64,000 nt of DNA from Ananas comosus (taxonomy: Eukaryota; Streptophyta; Magnoliopsida; Poales; Bromeliaceae): positions 10,576,917 through 10,640,916 of the forward strand of contig NC_033633.1 of NCBI RefSeq assembly GCF_001540865.1. Reading direction: 5' to 3'. Positions within the stretch are counted from its first letter, which is position 1, and the number at the start of each line of letters is the position of its first letter. The notes beneath the pieces were generated by a model, which made no database searches, was not told the DNA's origin, and worked only from the letters and a program-made list of their open reading frames with translations. This document shows, piece by piece, positions 1 through 11,689 of this stretch. The translations under genes were made by a program, and so were the position numbers.

Positions 1-234
1 ACAACACAACAAACCGTGACGGTGGAACTTGGTCACAATAATTCAAAAAATATTAGTCAAAAATAAGACAGAAAACTCTCAAAGTTGCTTTTATTTGAAC
101 TCTCACATGCAGAGAACAAAGACACAGCAGATACTTCACAGCAATGCTGTTTGATTATGCAGAACACAAACTAATTAGTCTCACCCATTCATGATGGAGA
201 AGCACTTTTGAAAGGGCTACTACTAAATTATGCA

Positions 235-1242
235 CTACTGGAACTTCTTGATGAAGTTGTAGATGTGATCAGTGACTTCCTCTGCCCTCTCCTGCTGGAT
301 GAAGTGCCCAACTCCCTCCAAAACAACTACTTCCTCAAGCAAGGGGACTTCATTCTTGAACCCACCCTTGTGTATGTAATCTTGTATGTTTGGGTAGTGG
401 TATGTGAGATCCAGGTCTCCAACAATGAACTTTGTTGGCACTTGTATTTTTGCCCCTGCCCATGGTGCTGTCAGCTCCCAGTTCCTGCACCACCCAAAAA
501 AAAAAAAAAAAAAAATGCAGCATGTTAGAAGTTGAAATGTTGTAGGTTGACCCAAAATGAGACCAAATTATTGCCTGCAGCATCGGATGTGTACAGGTGT
601 CGGATTGTTGACGCTAACCATTACTTCCAAAAACTCGAACAGTTAGAAAAAAAATGCAAATAATTCACTTAGGAGCTGTTTGATTCCTCACAAAGTGTGA
701 AAAAAAAAAATTCAAGAAAAAAGTTGTTTTTTCTTTTCAAATTTTCGTCTTTTTAGTTGTAAGGAAAATAGGTTTTTATGGAAAACCTTTTTTTTTTTTT
801 CATATTTTATGAAAAACTAGTGATTTCCTTTTCCTAAAAAATAATTCGAACAATAAATAATCATCACTTTTTAAAGAATAATCATTTTCAACCGTTCATT
901 TTTGTATCCACTTAATAAATAAGAGAATAATATCGAAAAAATATAAAATTTGGGTTTTAGATGCTTCACATAGTATAGATCATGTTCAATGGTGTCGATC
1001 GTCAATTTAGAAGTTTCATCATCGAAAAAAATGAATGGCAACGAAGCTCGTTTGCTATCAATAGCATTCCAGCTCAACTCTATATGTATATCAGTATATA
1101 TACATACAGTTGAGCTCATGTGCTTTTAAAAGCATAGAAAGTCAATGTGCTTTTTGGCCGTCGTATTGTTTCAAGATCAATGCAACGGTAGTAAAAGAGA
1201 CTTAACAGAACAAATATTCTGGCATTTTTAAAACCCCCCCCC

Positions 1243-1276
<34 letters not shown>

Positions 1277-3303
1277 GAGAGAGAGAGAACTGATCCCAGC
1301 TCGTGTTTTGCTTGTTAAGATTTCAAGCTAAAAATTCAGCTTATATTTGGCTCATTTTTTAAACAAGCGATCGATCTCGAGTTCATTTCGATCCGAATAC
1401 GAGCTAACTCACAAACAGCAAGTGAGATTGCCAACCCTAGGCATCATAGAACAAAGGTTACAGCAAACTTACAGGTCCAGGCATCTATAATAGTTTATCC
1501 CGCCAGTAAAACCGGTTTTCTCGAACTTGCTCGCATAGTAGTCGAGGTCCTCCTCCGAGAGCCAAGACGGTAACGCGATCTCTTCGCCGGTTGAATGCCA
1601 ATCTTTGTGGGTTACAAAAGATTGCTGCGGATCGCGCAACGTCACCATCATTCTGAGGGCATTCTTCGTGCCAACTTTTGCGAATTCAGCTTCTGCAACT
1701 CCTGGCTCCTGCACAAACACCTCACATTGTGAAATGCCTCTCTAGAAATGTCTAACACATGTTGTTGTTGAAGGGCTCGTTCGTTTTATCCGTTACATTT
1801 GAAAATGCTCTATATTTTTTAAAAGTTGAATTAGGCTAAGTAACGAGACTGGCCCGTGGACAGTGCGTCTGTATAATTTAAGTGAATTAATTGGAGGAAT
1901 AACCAAATTTTAACTGTTTTTCTTTTTTATTTTCTAATTTCAGTTAATCATTCTGGTCTCTCAAATAACTCCTAATTGTGCATACTTGCTAGTACCTAGA
2001 CTTGGTAAACAAACATATTAGGCAACACGCGAGCAAATCTTTTTACCCGTGAATTATGCAGATGCGAGTAAAATTTATCTAAAAATTTCTAAATAGCCAT
2101 CATCTTTATCCATATCCACCCGTAGGAAGATGGGTATACGAATTACTCATAATATACTTTTTTTATTGTTTTTCTTTTGCTTGTTATAATTTCTAAATAC
2201 AAATGATACATATATAATTTTAAAAGATCAAAATATCACAATATAGAACAGATAATAAAAAAAATTGATAATAGAAGAAATTAGTGATAAAATTCTAAAG
2301 AGGGTAAAATAAAAAAAAAGTCACCTTTTTATTTATTTTATTTTTTTAAAAAAAATATTATCTATGCAAGTACTTGTGGGTACCTATGGATACTCAGGTT
2401 GTCCAAAATATTCATAATTTAATATATATCCATTCATTTTATTTGTAACTTTTTGGATAGAAAAATTAATATCCATGCCCGTAAATTTACGAATAGCTCG
2501 CAGATATGCGAGAGTACGAATTGAGTTTGTCAGGTCTACTGGTCTCAGTTTACGGCAGATATAGTAAACCAACATCTAAGTATATTAGTTTTTTAATACT
2601 AAACCAACATCTAAGTACAGAGTTATTATTGAAATACTTATTTTGTAAACTGTAAATACTTTTAGACCCTCTCAACTGTGTTGCCTATTTGAAATGGGCC
2701 TTGTTTTTTTTTCTTTTTTCTTTTTTTTCTTATTGTAGTTGCTTACGATCAATTATCCTCCATTTTGATTTAAAATAATTTTCCAGGCGAATTAGGAATT
2801 TTATAAAATAAATAAATATTTTCATTATTTGGTCGTCAATTGGGCTGATATAATTATAATTGGGATAATTGCTTATATATACCTAAAAAAATTTTGACTT
2901 TTTTATTTAATTCTCTTATAAGGTTAATATTAAAAATATTCTTTAAACTTTCCAAACTATTTCAAATATACCCTTTACAGAGTTAAATTTTACTAGTGAA
3001 TTGTTGAAAATTAACCGTCGTTATTTCTATGAAATTTATATTACGTCATTTCAAATATATTCTTCTACAAGAGGTGTCAACAACCCGAACACAAGTGAGC
3101 TGGGGCCGGCTTGTGTTCNTATTCTTTAAACTTTCCAAACTATTTCAAATATACCCTTTACAGAGTTAAATTTTACTAGTGAATTGTTGAAAATTAACCG
3201 TCGTTATTTCTATGAAATTTATATTACGTCATTTCAAATATATTCTTCTACAAGAGGTGTAAACTATATTTGCAGAGTCTGTATGCCCTTTGGGCACACT
3301 CTG

Positions 3304-3349
<46 letters not shown>

Positions 3350-5448
3350 TCGACTTACAACTTAAGCTAAACACGAACAAGCTGATCTTATTTCGTGTTC
3401 GACTCGTTTACTAAATAAGCGATTCGATCTCGAGTTTATTTCGAGCCGAAAATGAGCTGGCTCACGAACAGCGAGCTGGGTTGCCACCCTACCTTCTACA
3501 GCCACAAACTTTTCTTATATTTGTTCTTAAATTAGGAGCAAAATAAGTATTTTAATTTTTTATCTTTTCAAATATACTCTTCTATCGTCATCAATTTTTC
3601 TTATTTGTCGTTAAATTAGAGGCAAAAGAGACATTTAACTTCATTTTAACTTTGATAGAATTTTAATCTAAATTTAACCTGAGATGACTTAAAAAGGTAC
3701 TAACAAATGATTTTTTATGAATAATAGAAATATTTTATTATGCACCAAATCCAAAGATTAAATAAATATTAAAACTTTTGTAGGGACAACATATAAAGGT
3801 TGAACTTTGTAGAGATATATTTGTCATTCACTATATTTGTAGGGATCTGTATGAAATTAACTCTTTTTTTTTTGCTAAATTATAGAAAATTTCTCTGTCA
3901 TTACCTATTTTTTCACTTTTTTCTCCTGTCATTCAAAAACATACACTTTACCCCATTGAAAAATAAAAAATATTTATTTCGGCCCTCGCCATCAGTGTTC
4001 CGTTAGGGTTCCGTTTATATCTTATTTTTTATACCTAAAATACCCCTGAAACCCTCACCCATGCCCTCGGTCGCCGCCTCGCCCTCCGCCGACTCACCCT
4101 CGCCCACCCCTCTGTCCATGTCTAGAGATACGCCCTCGCCCTCCTCCGCTACCGGGATGAGCAAGAATTGGGGGAGGATGGGGGAGGAAATGAAGAAGAT
4201 TTGGTCATTTTGTTATATCGTATCCTCCCGTGAATATTTTTATTTTTCAGGAGGATAAAGTATAGGTTTTAAATGACCGGAGAAAAAAGTGAAAAAAACA
4301 AATATTGACATTCAAGTTTGTGTAATTTAGCCTCTTTTTTCTTTATTAGTGGTGTCATACACAAATAATAAGCAAATTAATAGGAAGAGGGAATAAAAAT
4401 ACACATGGTTGAGATAATTAATTGAACCTGGAATCGGCACACGTAGTAGTTATCCCCGTAGAGGTGCTTGAAATGGTGGACCAGGCTCACGGAGGGGTCG
4501 CGAGGGATGTGCGCCACGCTCGTGTTCACCAGCGCCTTCACTCGGTCCGGTCTAATCATGCACAGGGTCCACGCAATTTGAGCGCCCCAATCGTGCCCCA
4601 CCACAAACACCTACTACATATTTATCCACAATATTATTTTTTAAAAATAAATATCTTAAATTTAAGAATCATTAATTATCTACTAAACACCCAACGTATA
4701 TCCAAAATATTATTTTTTTTAAAAAAGGAATATTTAAGAACACGTTTTTTTTAATATTTAATGATACTTAAAAGCGTTCCATTATAATATAGCGTCACAT
4801 TTGAAAGTGTCGGCAAATAAAAACTCGCGACGTATATACTGATGCTTACGCCAAGTATCAGTAAAATATATTCTTACGGTTTAAAGCATCATAATTTTTT
4901 GAAATTCTGACGCGCGCTATAAATCGTCAAAATTTAAAATGATATTAAAATTTATCATTTAATAAATTGGTTTGATACAATAAAAGATTTATATGATAAT
5001 ATTTTTTAAAGCGTCAGTACGTATTTGCTATATTATAGAGACGTTTTTTCCGAGCGTCAACTAAAAGCGTTCTTATATTAAAATTTTCTTATAGTGGTAT
5101 AAGATACTGCTTATAAATTGAGAGATACATCAGTAATAAGAAAAGGATCGGAACCTGAGGGAGTTCGAGGGCGTCGAGGAGGGCGATGACGTCGCCGATG
5201 ATGTGGAAAACGGTGTAGGAGTTTACCGACGGCGGGGCCGATGTGTCGCCGTACCCGCGGAGGTCGGGCGCGATGGCGCGGTACCCACGGGCGGCGAGGC
5301 CGACGATCTGGTGCCGCCACGAGTACCAGAGCTCCGGAAACCCGTGCAGGAGTAGTATCCCCGTCCCCGCCCCGTCCACGGGACCCTTCTCGGCCACGTG
5401 CATGGCGATCCCGTTGATCTCGACCGTCCGATGAACAATCCCTTCCAT
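235..5448 (-). CDS. Soluble epoxide hydrolase, copy A (4 exons, 320 aa)
   Basis: Alpha/beta-hydrolase-fold epoxide hydrolase that converts epoxides (for example epoxy fatty acids of the cutin/oxylipin route) to diols; no signal peptide is seen, so cytosolic. Exons on the minus strand: 5155-5448, 4428-4610, 1473-1708, 235-484 (294+183+236+250 nt = 321 codons with stop). All introns are GT-AG and the phases join cleanly. Visible motifs: oxyanion HGFP at residues 35-38, nucleophile in GHDWG (Asp105), cap-domain tyrosines Tyr154 and Tyr233 (NYYR), charge-relay Asp263 in GDLDLTY, and His298 in GVGHF. Spacing matches the well-studied plant soluble enzymes of about 320 aa. The start is the ATG opening MEGIVHRTVE, shared by all copies. 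Compared with B and C, copy A differs most in exon 3 (residues 170-200). Substrate preference cannot be read from sequence. Confidence 0.9.
876..1060. repeat. Foldback-element arm remnant in intron 3 of copy A
   Basis: This carries the right-arm core of the foldback family described at 10638-11202: homology to the actagatcatgttcaacggtg...gatcgtcgattt...catcgaaaa order. Only one arm is present, so it is a decayed remnant. It lies inside the intron between exons 4 and 3 of copy A. Confidence 0.55.
1233..1288. repeat. Compound microsatellite C-tract/(CA)n/(TA)n/(GA)n
   Basis: A poly-C run passes into CA, then TA, then GA dinucleotide repeats. It directly precedes an hAT-like repeat fragment, the same arrangement as at 33185-33268. 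Confidence 0.8.
1293..1436. mobile_element. hAT-like MITE fragment (GAGCTCG-rich family)
   Basis: Contains the family signature of alternating agctcgtgtt, gctcgtt, cgatcgatctcgag and gagctaactc blocks, ending ttgccaaccctagg. Related fragments lie at 3346-3492, 14106-14272, 33268-33414, 39918-40353 and 48075-48488. The same position in intron 3 of copies B and C is occupied by the same element, so it predates the gene duplication. Confidence 0.5.
2010..2580. mobile_element. Dispersed repeat with degenerate (C)GGGTACCC-type motifs, intron 2 of copy A
   Basis: AT-rich interior bounded by blocks resembling acccgtgaa / gtaggaagatgggta and ctcgcagatatgcgagagtacg. Homologous sequence occurs at 14880-15060 and, more completely, 61775-62325. 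Probably a non-autonomous hAT-like element; the ends are not sharp. Confidence 0.4.
2937..3260. repeat. Exact 141-bp local duplication spanning a single N
   Basis: 2937-3077 and 3120-3260 are identical over 141 bp, offset 183 bp, and the N at 3119 lies right before the second copy. This is what an unresolved join with overlapping ends looks like, so the duplication may not be real DNA structure. Confidence 0.8.
3308..3345. repeat. (TA)n microsatellite
   Basis: Uninterrupted TA dinucleotide run, followed at 3346-3492 by a GAGCTCG-family hAT-like fragment ending ttgccaccctacc. Confidence 0.85.
3771..3862. mobile_element. Half copy of the long-TIR MITE seen at 9014-9400
   Basis: Contains the right terminal arm of that MITE: ttgaactttgtagagatatatttg...cactatatttgtagggatct. 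The left arm is missing. Lies in intron 2 of copy A. Confidence 0.5.
3872..4331. mobile_element. MITE with about 80-bp terminal inverted repeats, intron 2 of copy A
   Basis: The left end (gctaaattatagaaaatttc ... ttttttctcctgtcattcaa) is matched as an inverted repeat by the right end (aaatgaccggagaaaaaagtg ... gtaatttagcc). The interior holds a CCCTCGCC-rich stretch that throws off spurious reading frames. The same element occupies intron 2 of copy C (35372-36020), so the insertion predates that duplication. Confidence 0.6.
4740..5097. mobile_element. CACTA-like remnant in intron 1 of copy A
   Basis: Ends with aagcgttcttatat...tcttatagtgg, whose reverse complement resembles a CACTATAAGAAAA terminal repeat. 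Equivalent remnants sit in intron 1 of copies B (about 22780-23078) and C (about 36360-36500). The far end is not recognisable. Confidence 0.35.
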
Positions 5449-5527
5449 GTATCTATCGATCCTTGATCTCTCTCCTCTCTAGTAGTGTAATTTTGTGTAC
5501 CTCTCAATACGATACAACTCTGTGTGG

Positions 5528-5535
5528 TTTTATAT
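5528..5535 (-). promoter_or_regulatory. TATA box of epoxide hydrolase copy A
   Basis: Minus-strand GATATAAA about 80 bp upstream of the ATG, followed by a conserved accacacagagttgtat block shared by all three copies. The position fits a plant core promoter. Confidence 0.55.
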
Positions 5536-5564
5536 CGTGTGCGCGCGCGCGTTTATTAGTAGCC

Positions 5565-6160
5565 GGCCGAAGTATCCCATATTCCATATTCCATTTGGAT
5601 CCTATTCAGACTTGAATGGAAACCCGATAAGAAATAAATACAACACAGATAAAAAAAATTATCTATTAAAATTTCGGATATGTGTTCAGATACTTTATAT
5701 CCATACTCGACTTGGATCCGACCTGAACCCGACCTTTTAATGAGTAGGGTCTAGAAAAATTTTCATATCCGGACTCGGACCCGATCCTAGTGAAATACTC
5801 TAGAGTAAATAAAATTAAAATTGAGGAATCAATTTGAATACGACTTATAGATGAAGAGTCTCCGTATATTTTCATGCTAGTGAAAATTATAGTCACTCTG
5901 TTTACTACTTTTTTCTTTTTTTTTTTATTTTACTCCTTATTTTTTTATAAACTGTTTAATAAAATTTATAAAAAAAATATACAAACGGGTACCCATATCT
6001 AATTTCAACCTGATCCATAACCGATATATACCCGGTCATAAAGCAGATAGTATATAAGTCGTCACTATCCAGATCTACTCAAATAGAGTCGATCGAAAAG
6101 TATATTATTAAGTTAAGTATCCAGACCCACCCAGATCCAAAATTAAATGGGTAGCAAACG
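5565..6160. mobile_element. Dispersed repeat upstream of copy A (hAT-like, acccgacccg motifs)
   Basis: Repeated cccgacc/gggtac motifs and a block beginning attgaggaatcaatttgaata. Homologues lie upstream of copy B (23545-24225) and, detached from any gene, at 17299-17770. It is either a transposon or a promoter segment duplicated with the gene. Confidence 0.4.
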
Positions 6161-6162
6161 GC

Positions 6163-6672
6163 CTCCGTTACCACCCATTTGTTTTCGATGATGGAGCCTC
6201 CAAATCGATGATCGGCACCGTTGAACATGATCTATACCACTTGAAGTATCTAGAAATCAAATTTCATATTTTTTCGATATTGTTTTCTTATCCATCGAGT
6301 GGACACAAAAATGAACGACTGAAAATGAATATTCTTTAAAAAATGATGATAGAAGTCTTGTAGTCAAGGTCAAGAGTATAGATCTTGTTTTAAATAATTT
6401 AAAGAATTTTCTAACAAAAATTCAATTGATTTGGATATCTTTACGCCGTTAAACGAGAAAACGCGTCATATCAACCATTAAAATTACAAATTTTGAAACT
6501 CTTTGATCATTAGGCAAATGATGTCGAAAAGATTTGAAATTTGATTTCTAAACACTTTAAGTGGTATAGATCATGTTCAATGGTGCCGATCATATTCAAC
6601 GGTGCCGATCGTCGATTTGGAGGCTTTATCATCGAAAACAAATAGGTGGCAACGGAACTGTTGTTTCTTGCC
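6163..6672. mobile_element. Foldback element (long inverted arms)
   Basis: The left arm gttttcgatgatggagcctc ... and the right arm ... gaggctttatcatcgaaaac are reverse complements, with the centre near 6420. The tip hairpin is a gtagcaaacgg / ccgttaccac pairing. Absent at the matching point of unit B, so it inserted into A after the duplication or was lost from B. Confidence 0.7.
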
Positions 6673-7282
6673 ATATTGATCTACCCCTTTAAATTACTTT
6701 AGCTTTCACCCCGGCAACCCGCTAAAATTATACTATTGCAATCAACGCCCCACCCACTCACCTGAGAGAGCCCACTTATCGAAATTAACAGCATTAACCA
6801 ACTCTCATCCTACACCGCACATTTTTTCACCAACGGCTGAAGAAGCTTATCGAGTACAAGGGGCTAAGTATACCTGCATATTGATGTAGTATAGCCCAAC
6901 CTATAATTATCATATATCTGAGGAGCTATATATAGTATATATAATATATATATAATATAGGTATACAGAGTAGTACAAGATACTCTGCCCTATTCAGAAT
7001 CATAAAAGATCGGCGGTGCTCGCTCCGTGGACTTTTTGACCTTAGATCAGTCTTTGCTCATCTTCTACGTCATTTGAATTAATACTATGCTCTGTGGGGA
7101 CAACTGCAAGCTCTAGTGGGTACGTTGGACACTCTAATCCGTAGAATGGACGTACAATTAATTTCACACCGTAAATTTTTAATACAATGGTCAATAAATC
7201 GGAAGTATCAATCCCTATAACTCCAATGATAAGGGCTCTACAATTAATTTTAATATTATACCTATACTATATAGAGAGAGAA
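6673..7282. other. Intergenic, nothing recognised
   Basis: AT-rich unique-looking sequence with short TA-rich palindromes near 6920-6965. No gene, RNA or transposon ends seen. Confidence 0.5.
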
Positions 7283-7291
7283 GATGAGAGC

Positions 7292-7299
<8 letters not shown>

Positions 7300-7333
<34 letters not shown>
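7300..7333. repeat. (GA)n microsatellite
   Basis: Perfect GA run. Confidence 0.9.
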
Positions 7334-7334
<1 letters not shown>

Positions 7335-8289
7335 CCAATGGAGCTTTCTATTAGTCATATTAGGCAATGAGGGAGGAACACCGAAATGTGATAAAAATGT
7401 TAGAATTTTCATAATTATAGCCTCATTAATCATATTTTAATTCGAATTTACTATAGATGAAAATTTATCTTAATAATTATAGAACTATTTGATGATATAT
7501 AATATCTTATCTCTTTCTTATCTATTTAAAATAAAAAAAATTCTAATCAGACTTTAATGAAAAGTCGATCTAAACTCGATCTATATAAAGGGGTATTGGT
7601 CCTGCCACTTTCTCATGTGTATTCTAGTGAAGAATTATCATCGGTTTCACATCATAAAAGAAAGTGTCTGAGATGGGAGGAGAAACCAAATTACCCGAGT
7701 TCGGTTGGTAACGTCCAAATTATTATCATACTTTTCTCTTCAGCAAATTGATCGAGAATTTCTTCTCTATGGCGCTCTATGAGTTATTTTATTTTGTTTA
7801 TAATTCTAAATTTTGGTATATATATATTTATTAATATTGTTGTTTTACATACCTATAAAGATCTATCAATTTGTATCAGAGTCATGATTGATAAATTAAA
7901 TATTGTATATATTAAGTAATCAGATCAAATTATGATAATTTTTAGATTTTCGTAATAAAAGGGTTTTATAATTTTGAATCTGCTTGTCTGATCATGATCT
8001 CTGAATTGAACCCAATATTTATGGACTACGATTAATTAATTAATTAATTAATTAATAAATAAACAAGTGGTCATCTTCTCCTTTTGGACATGGAGGTTAT
8101 ATGGGCTTGTTCCTGTAGGCTGCAGCCTCATTATGGAAAAAGTCTAGAATACACCAATTATATTGCTAAAGTAACATATTTATTTCTTTGAATTCACCCA
8201 TCCTATCATGACTATTAAAAGAAAAATTTTATTGTACTTTGCTTTCAAAAGAAGAGATACGATTAGCTGTAAATAAATAATATAGTGTA

Positions 8290-8768
8290 AGTGTGAAACA
8301 ACCGTTGTACTCTAAAAGCTTAAACTGTGTTTTAAACATTTTTATATTTAACACTCCCCCTCACGTCTGGACTCGAGACTTTTTTAATCGGCCCATGACG
8401 TGGGCTTAAATTAAATGGGAGGAAATTAATATGCTAGGAGCCTGGCGTGACTCGAACTCAGAACCTCCTATTTTGATACCATGTGAAACAACCGTTGTAC
8501 TCTAAAAGCTCATGTGAAACAACCGTTGTACTCTAAAAGCTTAAGCTGTTAGAGAATGGTGTTTTAAACATTTTTATATTTAACACTCCCCCTCACGTCT
8601 GGACTCGAGACTTTGGCTTAAATTAAATGGGAGGAAATTAATATGCTAGGAGCCTGGCGTGACTCGAACTCAGGACCTCCTGCTCTGATACCATGTGAAA
8701 CAACCGTTGTACTATAAAAGCTTAAGCTGTTAGAGAACGGTGTTTTAAATATTTTTATATTTAACAGT
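8290..8768 (-). repeat. Three partial tandem copies of a tRNA-related dispersed repeat
   Basis: The block gtgaaacaaccgttgtact recurs at about 8294, 8484, 8514 and 8694. Read on the minus strand, each fuller copy starts tggtatcagagcaggaggtc and continues into gagttcgagtc, resembling the A and B boxes of a tRNA promoter, then an AT-rich tail. A tRNA-derived SINE-like element or a retroelement primer-site-linked repeat would both fit. It is missing from the equivalent place in unit B. Confidence 0.45.
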
Positions 8769-9013
8769 AAGTGTTACGGGGATGTATATTGCCTTTGTTT
8801 TGTAGCCTACAAAGGCGGGGGAACCAAGAACATGTTGTTGTTGTTGTTTCGAAACCTAACTTCGGAAAGGACGAAGAAGATGATTAGTAATAGTCGCCAT
8901 GAATCTGGTTGTAGTGCATGTGTGCAGTCCATATTTAGAACTTTATTTAAAAAACAGGCCAATCATAAGTTGATTCCGTTGTGGCTTTTTGCAAATTATT
9001 ATTACTAGCTTAA

Positions 9014-9400
9014 GGGTTAATTGCATATAGGTCCCTATAAATATAGTGAATTGCAAATATATCGCTATAAAGTTCAACTTTCATATGTTATTTCTGCAAA
9101 AATCATAGTATTTTCAAATATGTATCTGCCATTAGGATTTGTTAGAAAAAAATTGAGATGAATTGACCTTTTTATTCCCTCTTCAATTAACATTGGGATT
9201 ATTTTAGGGACATATTTGTGATGAAAAAAAAGATCATTTCACTTATAAAATAAACGGTATTTTAATGGTAATAAATCAGAATGGACATATTTAAAAATAT
9301 TAGAATTTTTATAGTGATAATATATAAAAATTAAACTTTATAGAGATATATTTGTAATTTACTACGTTTGTAGGAACCTGTCTGAAATTGATCCTTGTTT
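9014..9400. mobile_element. MITE with long terminal inverted repeats
   Basis: The left end attgcatataggtccctata ... caactttcatatgtt is matched in reverse complement by the right end aaactttatagagatatatttg ... gtttgtaggaacctgtctgaa. The TIRs are about 75 bp. Other copies: 26337-26625 (deleted interior, same site of unit B), 57597-58095, and a half at 3771-3862. Confidence 0.65.
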
Positions 9401-9612
9401 TAACTACATGCTTATTATCCTTCTAATTTTATTCATCAGAATTTGATCCTCGTATTTATTAAGTGTTGTGAACATAAAGAATCCATTCATGTAATTAAGA
9501 TTTTATTCTTGCATACAATATTAATTTATCATAAATTTATTTATCTTATGTTTGTGGTCAAATAATCGTATAACTATATAAATTCCTCATAACTACACAA
9601 CGTGTCTGCTAG

Positions 9613-9910
9613 TTAGCCGCGGCGCCTGGCCGACGGCGCGGGGCCGGGGCCGCGTGGCCGCAGGCCATGCGCGGCCAGGCCGGCGGAGGCGAGAGCGTGC
9701 GCGGCGCGGCTAGAGCCACGGTGTGTGGCCCCGGCACACCAGCACGCTACAGAGAAACACGTCGGGTGGCGCTGCAGCGCGGGGACTAGCGCAGGCACGA
9801 GCGGGCCGCACGATTCGATCGTGTGCGGGCTCCAGCGCTGAAGCGGGGGCCGGCACCAACACCTGCTCGGGCTCAAGCGCGGCGCGGGGCGCAGGAAAAA
9901 AATCGAGGCT
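9613..9910. other. GC-rich 300-bp island without a recognisable gene
   Basis: Composition jumps from about one third GC to mostly G and C, then returns. Reading frames here are open on both strands only because of the composition; none resembles a known protein. It lies inside the stretch of unit A (9433-11725) absent from unit B, so it probably came with a transposon. Confidence 0.4.
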
Positions 9911-10027
9911 CATAGTAGTCGGTACACGGTGTCCATCGAGGACGAAGTGGCCACTGGACCACAGAGAGGGTCCACGTGGAGACTCCCTCTATTTTCTCTC
10001 TCTCTCTCTCTCTCATGATATATATAA

Positions 10028-10592
10028 CATGAGTAGGGGCTGACTATACGTCTTATGGTAGTGCGCCTAGTACCATAAGCTTGTTTTCGATGATGGAGCT
10101 TCCGAATCGACGCATCCACTCCGTTAACATGATCTAGATATTTGAACTTCTAGAAAATAAATTTCATAATTTTTCGAAATTCATAATAAAGTCCGATCAA
10201 GTGGGCATAAATGGAACGGTCAAATCGAACGACGTCCTTAAAAATGGATGATTCAGATCGCTTCAATTTAATGATCGAGTTATTGATCTTTTATCTAGCG
10301 TAGTGCCATAGAATTTATCTATCAATAATTCAATGTATTCGATTCTTTTGCACTTAAACTAGCAAGATATCCCATACTGCGTTAAAATTTGTCAATGTTT
10401 GAGCCTTTTTGATCGTAAAGTAAATGATGTCGGGAAAAAATTATGAAATTGATTTCTAGAAGTTTTAATGCTGATAATCACGTTTAACGGTGTGGATGCG
10501 TCAATTCGGAAGCTCTATGAGTGAGAAGCGGAAGGGGCTTATGAGTACGATGGGCGATCCACTCATAAGACTATAGTAGCCGGACTTCTATA
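10028..10592. mobile_element. Foldback element
   Basis: Left tip gagtaggggctgactatac and right tip ctatagtagccggac, with inverted arms containing gttttcgatgatggagcttc and its complement. The tip hairpins are formed by cttatggtag/ctagtaccataag on the left and cttatgagta/ctcataag on the right. Flanked on the right by a (TA)n tract. Confidence 0.65.
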
Positions 10593-10637
10593 ATTATATA
10601 TTATATATATATATATATATTATATATATAATATATA

Positions 10638-11202
10638 TAGAGTAGGGCTACTATACTCTTATGAGTAGTGGGCACCCTTACTACTCATTAAGTTGTTTCG
10701 ATGATGCGAGCTTCCGAATTGACGATCCACTCCGTTAAATATGACTAGAGCATTTAAAAACTTCTAGAAATTAAATTTTATTAATTTTTCGACTCAATTA
10801 CCTAATATGATCAAAAGCCCTCACAAAATTGATAATTTTTAACGGCCGCGTATGAGATAACCTTGCTAGTATTAACGGTGAAAAGAATCGGAATAGGCGT
10901 TAATTTTGATAGAAAATTCCGTTAACACACCTAGATAAAGATCAATACTCCGATCTTAAATTGAGGGATCCGATCATCCAGTTTGTAGACGCGTTCGATT
11001 TTGACCGTTTCATTTATGCCCGCTGATGGACTTTATATGATTCGAAAAATTACCGAAATTTTATTTCTAGAAGTTTCAAATACTCAGATCATATGTTAAC
11101 GGAGTGGATCGTCGATTCGGAAAGCTCTACCATCGAAAACAACTTTATTGTAGTAGTAAAGGGTCCACTACTCGATAAGATGTATAGTAGCCCTACTCAT
11201 AT
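10638..11202. mobile_element. Foldback element, best-preserved reference copy
   Basis: Opens gagtagggctactatactc and closes gatgtatagtagccctactc, a 20-bp-class inverted repeat. Inside each tip is a hairpin: left stem 10658-10669 pairs with 10680-10692. Next comes the family core gttgtttcgatgatg...cttccgaattgacgatcc, with long arms that mirror each other about the centre near 10915. (TA)n lies on both sides. No coding capacity, so it must be moved by an enzyme encoded elsewhere. Confidence 0.75.
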
Positions 11203-11689
11203 AATATATATATATATATATAAAATTTTATTTAGAAAGTAGTATGTTTATTATTATATATATCTTATTATTATTATAGTATTTATTTGTATATAATTAT
11301 ATTATATAATAATTTATATATAATTTACTATTTATTTTTATAAATGTAAAGTATATAAATAAATTTAAATAATTTAGACTACTGGTATTAGATATAAATA
11401 TTAATTTTATAATATTGAGCATTCACATATATATTGTACATTAAAAAATAAAAAAAAAATTGATGCAGCTTAAGTTAATTTTATATTTGACGAAAATTAA
11501 TTGCAAAAATCACAAACAATGATTTCTCTTCTCATTCACTAACTACTGAGGGACTACGATACCTACTAAAATTATTTCACTAACTAATGGAGGACTACTA
11601 TGCCTACTAAAATTTTTTGATGTACTTATTGTACCATTTAAATTCTGAAATTAATTTTTATAACTAATTTTTAAAATTAAATTTTAAAA

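Noticed and set aside
208..528. Plus-strand frames opposite epoxide hydrolase last exons (also 13583-13900, 31991-32296)
   Set aside because: Mirror frames of conserved minus-strand exon 4; they recur only because the exon is duplicated.
871..1119. Small frames inside foldback arms (also 19084-19269, 43718-43939, 44141-44473)
   Set aside because: Conserved only because the elements are repetitive; frames break between copies.
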